Assembly (NCBI RefSeq): GCF_011064845.1
Contig: NZ_CP049015.1
Coordinates: 1,736,001-1,800,000, forward strand
Length of the DNA: 64,000 nucleotides
Reading direction: 5' to 3'
DNA from: Citrobacter freundii ATCC 8090 = MTCC 1658 = NBRC 12681
GTDB lineage: Bacteria > Pseudomonadota > Gammaproteobacteria > Enterobacterales > Enterobacteriaceae
The notes under the pieces are model-generated. The model was given only the letters and a program-made list of their open reading frames with translations. It was not told where the DNA came from and searched no databases. Of this stretch, positions 56,950 through 64,000 are shown in pieces (position 1 is the stretch's first letter; each line of letters begins with the position of its first letter). A program made the position numbers and the translations under genes.

Positions 56950-58350
56950 TTAGAAGGTGGCGTTACGCGGAGTACGCGGGAACGGAATAACATCACGGAC
57001 GTTTTGCACGCCGGTGACGTAAGCGATCAGACGCTCGAAGCCCAATCCGAAGCCGGAATGCGGAACGGTACCGTAGCGACGCAGGTCGCGATACCACCAG
57101 TAATCCTCTTTGTTCAGACCCATTTCCAGCATACGGGCATCCAGCACGTCCAGACGCTCTTCACGCTGAGAACCACCGATGATTTCGCCGATTCCAGGAG
57201 CCAGAACGTCCATTGCAGCAACGGTTTTACCGTCTTCGTTAAGGCGCATATAAAACGCTTTGATATCTTTCGGGTAGTTTTTCACCACCACCGGCGCTTT
57301 AAAGTGCTCTTCAGCAAGATAACGTTCATGCTCGGAAGACAGATCCACACCCCAGTAAACCGGGTTTTCAAACTGTTTGCCGCATTTTTCCAGAATGCTT
57401 ACCGCGTCGGTGTAATCCACCTGCGCGAAGTCAGCGTCAATGAAACGTTCCAGGCGTGAAATCGCGTCCTTGTCGACACGTTCAGCGAAGAATTTCATAT
57501 CATCCGCACGCTCTGCCAGTACGGCTTTGAACGCGTATTTCAGCATCGCTTCAGCCAGGCCTGCAACATCGTTCAGGTCAGCGAACGCCACTTCTGGTTC
57601 CAGCATCCAGAACTCTGCCAGGTGACGACTGGTGTTAGAGTTTTCTGCACGGAACGTCGGGCCAAAGGTATAAATTTTGGACAGAGCGCAGGCGTAGGTT
57701 TCACCGTTCAACTGACCGGAAACGGTCAGGAACGCTTCCTTACCAAAGAAGTCTTTATCGAAATCGACTTTACCCTGATCGTTACGCGGCAGGTTTTCCA
57801 GATCCAGTGTAGAAACACGGAACATTTCACCGGCACCTTCCGTATCGGAAGCGGTGATCAGCGGAGTCGATACCCAAAAGAAACCCTGCTCGTGGAAGAA
57901 GCGATGCAGCGCTTGCGCCAGCGTATGACGTACGCGCGCTACCGCACCAATCATATTGGTGCGCGGACGCATATGCGCCACTTCACGCAGATACTCGATG
58001 CTGTGACGCTTAGCCGCCATTGGGTAGGTATCAGGATCTTCAACCCAGCCCGCGACTTCAACTTCAGTGGCCTGAATTTCAAAGCTCTGTCCTTGTCCAG
58101 GTGATGCAACGACTTTACCCGTTACGATAACTGAACAACCCGTCGTCAGGTGCAGTACGTCCTGATTGTAATTGGGCAGAGAATTATTGATGACGGCCTG
58201 TACAGGATCAAAGCAGGAACCGTCATAAACGGCGAGGAAGGAGATGCCAGCTTTTGAATCTCGGCGGGTACGCACCCATCCGCGCACGGTGACTTCGCTG
58301 TCAACGGCTACGCGGCCCTGGAGTACGTCGGCTACAGGCACAACGCTCAT
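56950..58350 (-). CDS. asnS: Asparaginyl-tRNA synthetase
   Basis: A 466-residue class IIb aminoacyl-tRNA synthetase that charges tRNA-Asn. An N-terminal OB-fold (about residues 15-110, [20 protein letters not shown]) binds the anticodon; the catalytic core has motif 2 ([15 protein letters not shown]) and motif 3 ([12 protein letters not shown]). The ATG at 58350 opens [17 protein letters not shown]; the upstream in-frame ATG at 58434 would add 28 unsupported residues. Length equals that of E. coli AsnS. It lies downstream of pncB on the same strand, behind a hairpin. Confidence 0.98.
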   Translation of the reverse strand: MSVVPVADVLQGRVAVDSEVTVRGWVRTRRDSKAGISFLAVYDGSCFDPVQAVINNSLPNYNQDVLHLTTGCSVIVTGKVVASPGQGQSFEIQATEVEVAGWVEDPDTYPMAAKRHSIEYLREVAHMRPRTNMIGAVARVRHTLAQALHRFFHEQGFFWVSTPLITASDTEGAGEMFRVSTLDLENLPRNDQGKVDFDKDFFGKEAFLTVSGQLNGETYACALSKIYTFGPTFRAENSNTSRHLAEFWMLEPEVAFADLNDVAGLAEAMLKYAFKAVLAERADDMKFFAERVDKDAISRLERFIDADFAQVDYTDAVSILEKCGKQFENPVYWGVDLSSEHERYLAEEHFKAPVVVKNYPKDIKAFYMRLNEDGKTVAAMDVLAPGIGEIIGGSQREERLDVLDARMLEMGLNKEDYWWYRDLRRYGTVPHSGFGLGFERLIAYVTGVQNVRDVIPFPRTPRNATF

Positions 58351-58490
58351 AATATTCTCTCTGTTAATAGTCGGATATATAAACACATGTCCACCCATAA
58401 TGGGGGGGATACCTATGTTACCTGGCATCTGCAATCAGACAAGCAGAATTCGTAGCTGGAGTGAAAGATTTCGGAAATAAACGCGAATAA

Positions 58491-58510
58491 GGGAGCCAAA
58501 ATGGCTCCCT
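58491..58510 (-). terminator. Terminator of pncB
   Basis: GGGAGCCA/TGGCTCCC is an 8-bp stem, 8 bp after the pncB stop on the minus strand, followed by TTATT. The T tract is short. Confidence 0.65.
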
Positions 58511-58517
58511 GGAAGGA

Positions 58518-59720
58518 TTAACTGGCTTTTTTAATATGCGGGAGATCGAAGGCTTTGCGCAGTGCACGAACAAATGCTTTATCGTGGCAGATGGTTTTAC
58601 CCGGGCTGTCAGATAACTTCGCCACTGGTTTGCCGTTACATTCCACCAGCTTAATTACGATATTAAGCGGCTTAACCTGTGGAATGTCGCATGTTAGCCG
58701 TGTCCCAATACCAAAACTCAACTGTACGCGGGAAGAGAAGTGGCGGTAGAGTTCAATCGCTTTTTTCAGATCGAGGTTATCTGAAAAGACCAGCGTTTTG
58801 CTCAGCGGATCAATACCCAGTTTTTCATAATGGGCGATGGCTTTTTCACCCCATTCCACCGGATCGCCTGAGTCATGGCGTAATCCCTGGTAGCGGGTCG
58901 CAAACTCAACGCCAAAGTCGCGTAAAAATGCGTCCATGGTGATGCAATCGGTCAATGCAATGCCGAGTTGATCAGGATACTCATTTAACCAGGCGGCCAG
59001 GGCTACACGTTGGCTGGTGGCAAGTTCAGGACTGATTTGCTGATGAGCCTGGAACCACTCATGCGCCTGCGTACCCATTGGGGTTAATGACAGGCGGCGG
59101 GCCAGATCGTAGTTACTGGTGCCGACAAACCAGGGCTCTTGCTGCAGGCGTTTAACGATAGCCTGCTGTACTTCGCGCGAAAAACGACGACGCGTACCGA
59201 AATCCATCAAATGGAAGCGGGACATATCGACATCTTTTGTTAAAGCAGAGAATTCTACTAGTTTGCTTTCCAGCTCATCGAGTGCCTGCGGGACGCCTGA
59301 TTCAGGTGAGCGGTAACGGTGTACCAGTTCGCTAATCACCGCTAACAGCGGGACTTCCCACATGATCACTTCACGCCACGGACCGGTTAAGCGGATGTTT
59401 AGCTTACCGTTATCATTGGTGACGCAAACCTGTTCCGGGTTATAGCGGAAATCACGTAACCAGGTGAGGTAATCAGCTTTAAAGAAAGGCAGGCCGGAGA
59501 GCCACTGGTACTCATCCTCCTGCAGTCGCAGGTGCTGCATAGCATTCACCTGCTCACGAATAGAATCGGCATAAATACCGAGCAGGTCATCGCCACGGCA
59601 ACGAAATTCAGCCGCTACTTGTACGTCATAGTAGTGGTGAAAAACGGCTTGCTGCATATGCAACTTATAAGCGTCTGTATCCAGCAGCGAGTGCAGAACA
59701 GGAGAAGCGAATTGTGTCAT
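58518..59720 (-). CDS. pncB: Nicotinate phosphoribosyltransferase
   Basis: A 400-residue enzyme of NAD salvage that makes nicotinate mononucleotide from nicotinate and PRPP with ATP hydrolysis. The family sequences [15 protein letters not shown] at the start, [12 protein letters not shown], and GLRHDSGDP (region of the phosphorylated histidine) are present. The ATG at 59720 gives [14 protein letters not shown]; the upstream in-frame ATG at 59768 would add 16 residues. Length equals that of E. coli PncB. It is divergent from pepN across 266 bp. Confidence 0.98.
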   Translation of the reverse strand: MTQFASPVLHSLLDTDAYKLHMQQAVFHHYYDVQVAAEFRCRGDDLLGIYADSIREQVNAMQHLRLQEDEYQWLSGLPFFKADYLTWLRDFRYNPEQVCVTNDNGKLNIRLTGPWREVIMWEVPLLAVISELVHRYRSPESGVPQALDELESKLVEFSALTKDVDMSRFHLMDFGTRRRFSREVQQAIVKRLQQEPWFVGTSNYDLARRLSLTPMGTQAHEWFQAHQQISPELATSQRVALAAWLNEYPDQLGIALTDCITMDAFLRDFGVEFATRYQGLRHDSGDPVEWGEKAIAHYEKLGIDPLSKTLVFSDNLDLKKAIELYRHFSSRVQLSFGIGTRLTCDIPQVKPLNIVIKLVECNGKPVAKLSDSPGKTICHDKAFVRALRKAFDLPHIKKAS

Positions 59721-59986
59721 AGGTGCGCAGTAGCATCCTCTCACGGGAGCGTTTAGTACAATAAACAACTAAGAAAACCGCTGGAGTATACCCTGTTTAG
59801 CGATTTATTGAACCCCGATCACACCATAAGCTCTCTTTCTGGTCGAGGGCAATTCGTGCCACGTGTTATAAAAATGTAGCAAAAAGGGTGTTTGTGCCTG
59901 AAAAGATGAACATTCTGCGTAGCGCGATTTACGCAACAGGAATAGACTGAAGCCGAGACTCTATTAAAGATGCTAAAGGTTTTTTT

Positions 59987-62599
59987 ATGACACAACAGCC
60001 ACAAGCCAAATACCGTCACGACTATCGTGCGCCGGATTACCAGATTACTGATATTGATTTGACCTTTGACCTGGATGCTGAAAAAACCGTGGTCACCGCA
60101 GTGAGCCAGGTTGTCCGTCATGGCGCGTCCGACGCGCCCCTGCGCTTGAATGGCGAAGATCTGACCCTGGTGTCGATCCACGTAAACGACGAGCTGTGGA
60201 CAGAGTATAGAGAAGAAGAGGGCGCTCTGGTCATCAATCAACTGCCGGAACGTTTTACGCTGCGTATCGTGAATGAAATTAGCCCAGCGGCGAATACCGC
60301 GCTGGAAGGGCTGTACAAGTCAGGCGATGCGCTGTGTACTCAGTGCGAAGCAGAAGGTTTCCGCCATATTACCTGGTATCTTGATCGCCCGGACGTGCTG
60401 GCGCGTTTTACTACCAAAATAATCGCCGATAAAACGCAATATCCGTTCCTGCTCTCCAACGGTAACCGCGTGGCGCAGGGTGAACTGGAAAATGGTCGTC
60501 ACTGGGTACAGTGGCAGGATCCATTCCCGAAACCGTGCTATTTATTTGCGCTGGTAGCCGGTGATTTTGACGTCCTGCGCGATACTTTTACTACCCGCTC
60601 AGGGCGTGAAGTGGCACTGGAACTGTACGTCGATCGCGGTAACCTGGACCGCGCGCCATGGGCGATGACCTCGCTGAAAAACTCCATGAAATGGGATGAA
60701 GAGCGCTTTGGCCTCGAGTATGACCTCGACATCTATATGATTGTCGCTGTGGATTTCTTCAACATGGGCGCGATGGAGAATAAAGGTCTGAACATCTTTA
60801 ACTCCAAATACGTGCTGGCGCGTACCGATACCGCCACCGACAAAGATTACCTCGATATTGAGCGCGTCATCGGTCACGAATATTTCCATAACTGGACCGG
60901 CAACCGCGTGACCTGTCGCGACTGGTTCCAGCTGAGCCTGAAAGAGGGTTTAACTGTGTTCCGCGATCAGGAGTTCAGTTCCGATCTCGGCTCACGTGCG
61001 GTAAACCGCATCAGCAATGTGCGTACCATGCGCGGCCTGCAGTTTGCTGAGGACGCCAGCCCGATGGCGCATCCTATCCGCCCGGATATGGTCATCGAAA
61101 TGAACAACTTTTATACCCTGACCGTGTACGAGAAGGGGGCGGAAGTGATTCGTATGATCCACACCCTGCTGGGTGAGGCTAACTTCCAGAAAGGGATGCA
61201 GCTGTACTTTGAGCGTCACGACGGTAGCGCTGCAACCTGTGATGATTTTGTGCAGGCGATGGAAGATGCGTCTAACGTTGATCTCTCCCATTTCCGCCGC
61301 TGGTACAGTCAGTCCGGTACGCCGATTCTGACCGTGCGTGATGACTATAACCCATCAACTGAACAGTACACGCTGACCATTAGCCAGCGCACGCCGGCCA
61401 CGCCGGATCAGGCTGAAAAACAACCGCTGCATATTCCATTCGCTCTCGAGTTGTATGACAACGAAGGGAAAGTGATCCCGCTACAAAAAGGCGGGCACCC
61501 GGTGAATTCCGTACTCAACGTCACCCAGGCAGAGCAGACGTTTGTCTTTGATAACGTCTACTTCCAGCCGGTTCCGGCGCTGCTGTGCGAATTCTCCGCG
61601 CCGGTAAAACTGGAATATAAATGGAGCGATCAGCAACTGACTTTCCTGATGCGTCACGCGCGTAATGATTTCTCTCGTTGGGACGCGGCGCAAAGCCTGC
61701 TGGCGACCTACATTAAGCTCAACGTTGCCCGCCATCAGCAGGGACAGCCGCTGTCGCTGCCGGTACACGTGGCCGATGCATTCCGCGCAGTTTTGCTGGA
61801 TGAGAAAATCGATCCGGCGCTGGCGGCAGAGATCCTGACGCTGCCTTCAGTAAATGAAATTGCCGAACTGTTCGACATCATTGATCCGGTGGCGATAACC
61901 GAAGTACGCGAAGCGTTAACCCGCACGTTGGCGGCCGAGCTGGCGGATGAATTCCTCGCCATCTATAACGCTAATCATCTTGATGAGTACCGCGTTGAGC
62001 ATGCCGATATTGGCAAGCGTACGCTGCGTAACGCCTGCCTGCGATTCCTGGCCTTTGGCGAAACCCATCTGGCTGACACGCTGGTAAGCAAGCAGTACCG
62101 TGAAGCGAACAATATGACCGATGCGCTGGCGGCGCTATCCGCGGCAGTCGCTGCGCAGCTTCCTTGTCGTGATGCGTTGATGCAGGAGTATGACAATAAG
62201 TGGCACCATGACGGTCTGGTGATGGATAAATGGTTTATCCTGCAATCCACCAGCCCGGCTAGAAACGTACTGGAAACGGTACGCGGCCTGTTGAAGCATC
62301 GCTCTTTTAGCATGAGTAACCCAAACCGCATCCGTTCTCTGATCGGTGCCTTCGCGGGCAGCAACCCGGCAGCATTCCATGCGGAAGATGGTAGCGGTTA
62401 TCAGTTCCTGGTTGACATGCTGACTGAGCTCAACAGCCGTAACCCGCAGGTGGCGTCACGCCTGATTGAGCCGCTGATTCGCTTAAAACGTTATGATGCA
62501 AAACGTCAGGCGAAGATGCGTGCGGCGCTGGAACAGCTGAAAGGTCTGGAGAATCTGTCAGGCGATCTGTTCGAAAAGATCTCTAAAGCGTTAGCCTGA
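59987..62599 (+). CDS. pepN: Aminopeptidase N
   Basis: An 870-residue M1 zinc aminopeptidase, the main broad-specificity aminopeptidase of enterics. The exopeptidase motif GAMEN is at 261-265 and the zinc motif HEYFH at 297-301 in HEYFHNWTGNRVTCRD, with the third ligand Glu in LKEGLTVF. The large helical C-terminal domain completes the protein. Length equals that of E. coli PepN. It is a single gene with a BIME directly downstream. Confidence 0.98.
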   Translation: MTQQPQAKYRHDYRAPDYQITDIDLTFDLDAEKTVVTAVSQVVRHGASDAPLRLNGEDLTLVSIHVNDELWTEYREEEGALVINQLPERFTLRIVNEISPAANTALEGLYKSGDALCTQCEAEGFRHITWYLDRPDVLARFTTKIIADKTQYPFLLSNGNRVAQGELENGRHWVQWQDPFPKPCYLFALVAGDFDVLRDTFTTRSGREVALELYVDRGNLDRAPWAMTSLKNSMKWDEERFGLEYDLDIYMIVAVDFFNMGAMENKGLNIFNSKYVLARTDTATDKDYLDIERVIGHEYFHNWTGNRVTCRDWFQLSLKEGLTVFRDQEFSSDLGSRAVNRISNVRTMRGLQFAEDASPMAHPIRPDMVIEMNNFYTLTVYEKGAEVIRMIHTLLGEANFQKGMQLYFERHDGSAATCDDFVQAMEDASNVDLSHFRRWYSQSGTPILTVRDDYNPSTEQYTLTISQRTPATPDQAEKQPLHIPFALELYDNEGKVIPLQKGGHPVNSVLNVTQAEQTFVFDNVYFQPVPALLCEFSAPVKLEYKWSDQQLTFLMRHARNDFSRWDAAQSLLATYIKLNVARHQQGQPLSLPVHVADAFRAVLLDEKIDPALAAEILTLPSVNEIAELFDIIDPVAITEVREALTRTLAAELADEFLAIYNANHLDEYRVEHADIGKRTLRNACLRFLAFGETHLADTLVSKQYREANNMTDALAALSAAVAAQLPCRDALMQEYDNKWHHDGLVMDKWFILQSTSPARNVLETVRGLLKHRSFSMSNPNRIRSLIGAFAGSNPAAFHAEDGSGYQFLVDMLTELNSRNPQVASRLIEPLIRLKRYDAKRQAKMRAALEQLKGLENLSGDLFEKISKALA

Positions 62600-62604
62600 T
62601 AATA

Positions 62605-62669
62605 TTGCCGGATGGGTCCGGCCTACCATTCACGCGTAGGCCGGATAAGCGGTAGCGCCATCCGGCATT
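62605..62669. repeat. BIME between pepN and ssuB
   Basis: Two REP units in inverted orientation: TGCCGGATGGGTCCGGCCTAC followed by GTAGGCCGGATAAGCG...GCCATCCGGCA. It occupies nearly the whole 71-bp gap between the convergent pepN and ssuB and may also end both transcripts. Confidence 0.88.
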
Positions 62670-62670
62670 T

Positions 62671-63438
62671 TTAACCTTGCTTGCGTAGCTGAACTTCATT
62701 GTCGCCACGCTGCATCACCCGGTTCAACACCTCGGCTTCCAGTTCTGTCAAACGCACGGAACCAATCCGGCGAGGTCGTGCAATATCCACCGTTAAATCC
62801 AGCCCGATTTTTCCGTCCTCAATCAGCAAAACGCGATCGGCCATTGCTACCGCTTCGCTGACGTCATGGGTGACCAACAGTACGGTAAAGCCGTGCTCTT
62901 GCCATAAAGAGACGATCAGCTCCTGCATTTCAAGGCGGGTTAAGGCATCCAGTGCGCCGAGGGGTTCATCCAGCAGCAGCAGACCAGGGCGATGAATTAA
63001 TGCCCGGGCCAGGGCCACGCGCTGTTTTTGTCCGCCAGAAAGCGCTGCGGGCCACTCCTGAGCACGATTCTCCAGTCCAACGGCGGCCAGCGCATCTCGG
63101 GCCGCATTGTGCCAGTGACCTTTCAGACCCAGACCGACGTTATCGATAACCGTCTTCCATGGTAGCAGACGCGCATCCTGAAACATCATACGCGTATCAT
63201 CCTGAATTTCCGCCAGTGGGGTGGTTCCGGCAAGTAATGCGCCTGAGGTGGGCGACTCCAACCCTGCCAGCAGACGCAGCAACGTGCTTTTACCACCACC
63301 GCTGCGGCCAACCACGGCAACGAACTGCCCGGCCTGTATATGCAAATCTAACTGATTGAGCACCGTATTAGCGGCGTATTGTTTTGTCACGGCGCTCAGC
63401 AACAGCGGCGTACCCTGGTTCAAGCGAGCGGTATTCAT
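62671..63438 (-). CDS. ssuB: Aliphatic sulfonate ABC transporter ATP-binding protein
   Basis: A 255-residue ATPase of the SsuABC importer, which brings in alkanesulfonates as a sulfur source during sulfate limitation. Walker [10 protein letters not shown], signature [15 protein letters not shown] and Walker [14 protein letters not shown] are visible, as is the family segment [12 protein letters not shown]. The ATG at 63438 overlaps the ssuC stop by four bases (ATGA) and follows GGAGG; longer in-frame starts would lie inside ssuC. It ends the ssu operon, whose ssuE, ssuA and ssuD genes would lie beyond the window. Confidence 0.97.
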   Translation of the reverse strand: MNTARLNQGTPLLLSAVTKQYAANTVLNQLDLHIQAGQFVAVVGRSGGGKSTLLRLLAGLESPTSGALLAGTTPLAEIQDDTRMMFQDARLLPWKTVIDNVGLGLKGHWHNAARDALAAVGLENRAQEWPAALSGGQKQRVALARALIHRPGLLLLDEPLGALDALTRLEMQELIVSLWQEHGFTVLLVTHDVSEAVAMADRVLLIEDGKIGLDLTVDIARPRRIGSVRLTELEAEVLNRVMQRGDNEVQLRKQG

Positions 63439-64000
63439 ACGGTAGCCTCCTTTATGTGGTAAGCCGGGTGCCAGCGCAGCCAGACTCGCTCCAGCAATTG
63501 GGCGCTGACGTCGGCAAGTTTGCCGAGTAAGGCGTAGAGAATAATGGCCACCACGACCACATCGGTTTGCAGAAATTCGCGGGCGTTCATCGCCAGGTAG
63601 CCAATACCGGCATTGGCTGAAATGGTTTCTGCGACGATAAGCGTCAGCCACATCAGCCCGAGAGCGAAACGCACACCGACCATAATTGAGGGCAGGGCGC
63701 CAGGGAGGATGACATGAACAAACAGTGAAAAGCCGGACAACCCATAGCTACGCGCCATTTCTACCAGCCCACGATCGATATTACGGATCCCATGCCAGGT
63801 GTTGATGTAAATCGGGAACAGCGTGCCCAACGCAACGAGAAAGATCTTGGCGGATTCATCAATGCCGAACCACAAAATCACCAGCGGGATCAGCGCCAGA
63901 TGCGGTACGTTACGCAGCATCTGCACCGAGGTATCCAGCAGGCGTTCTCCCCAACGCGAAAGACCGCTGATCAGTCCCAGCGTCAGGCCAATCGATCCAC
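63435..64000 (-). CDS. ssuC: Aliphatic sulfonate ABC transporter permease (3' part only)
   Basis: The C-terminal 188 residues of the membrane subunit of SsuABC; the start lies past the right end of the window. The visible part begins inside the sequence [18 protein letters not shown] and includes the binding-protein-dependent permease motif region ([10 protein letters not shown]...[19 protein letters not shown]), with about four membrane segments. It ends KEATV and overlaps ssuB by four bases. The comparison with the 263-residue E. coli protein is from memory. Confidence 0.96.
   Translation of the reverse strand, partial: GSIGLTLGLISGLSRWGERLLDTSVQMLRNVPHLALIPLVILWFGIDESAKIFLVALGTLFPIYINTWHGIRNIDRGLVEMARSYGLSGFSLFVHVILPGALPSIMVGVRFALGLMWLTLIVAETISANAGIGYLAMNAREFLQTDVVVVAIILYALLGKLADVSAQLLERVWLRWHPAYHIKEATV

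Noticed and set aside
63439..63651. A longer ssuB with 71 extra N-terminal residues
   Set aside because: The extension lies inside ssuC in another frame; the ATG at 63438 with its ATGA overlap and GGAGG site is the normal arrangement.

Overview
The window is a contiguous piece of enterobacterial chromosome, collinear almost gene for gene with the cydC-trxB-lrp-ftsK ... pepN-ssuBC segment of Escherichia coli K-12 (recalled from memory, not searched). Protein sequences are close to those of E. coli but differ throughout, and the OmpF and FtsK linker sequences do not match either E. coli K-12 or Salmonella as I remember them. A Citrobacter-like member of the Enterobacteriaceae is my best guess; the genus is not proven. 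There are no rRNA or tRNA genes, insertion sequences, prophage genes, integrases or CRISPR arrays. Coding density is high and every protein gene looks intact apart from the two cut by the window ends (cydC at the left, ssuC at the right).

Layout. 1-3119 (minus): the CydDC thiol exporter and thioredoxin reductase. 3667-11744 (plus): Lrp, the DNA translocase FtsK, the lipoprotein carrier LolA, the replication-fork ATPase RarA and seryl-tRNA synthetase. 11981-15918 (plus): the anaerobic DMSO reductase operon dmsABC. 16028-19823: the YcaC hydrolase and two transporters (YcaD, YcaM). 19867-26157 (minus): anaerobic formate metabolism (pflA, pflB, focA) and ycaO. 26294-29640 (plus): ycaP and the serC-aroA operon. 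29779-33626 (plus): periplasmic protease YcaL, CMP kinase, ribosomal protein S1 and IHF beta. 33833-41107 (plus): ycaI (ComEC family), then the envelope cluster msbA-lpxK-ycaQ-ycaR-kdsB. 41272-43047: ycbJ and elyC, convergent. 43183-50446 (plus): cmoM and the MukFEB condensin. 50692-53845 (plus): the 3-3 cross-link transpeptidase LdtD, the endopeptidase MepK and the glyoxalase-II-like GloC. 53899-59720 (minus): aspC, ompF, asnS, pncB. 59987-62599 (plus): pepN. 62671-64000 (minus): the ATPase and permease of the sulfonate transporter SsuABC.

Themes. Several groups serve anaerobic growth (dmsABC, focA-pflBA, cydDC for cytochrome bd assembly), and FNR-like boxes can be found upstream of dmsA and focA. 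A second theme is the envelope: LolA, MsbA, LpxK, KdsB, ElyC, LdtD, MepK, OmpF and YcaL. A third is chromosome maintenance: FtsK with a LexA box, RarA, IHF, MukBEF and the crosslink glycosylase YcaQ.

I found no new multi-gene system. The points most worth a second look are small: repeat expansion in the FtsK linker, a shortened LdtD linker, a decayed-looking FNR site at dmsA, a pseudokinase-like YcbJ, a near-perfect long hairpin between ycaD and ycaM, tandem tetraloop hairpins between rpsA and ihfB, the absence of ycaN-ycaK, and an 8-G tract inside the essential gene kdsB.
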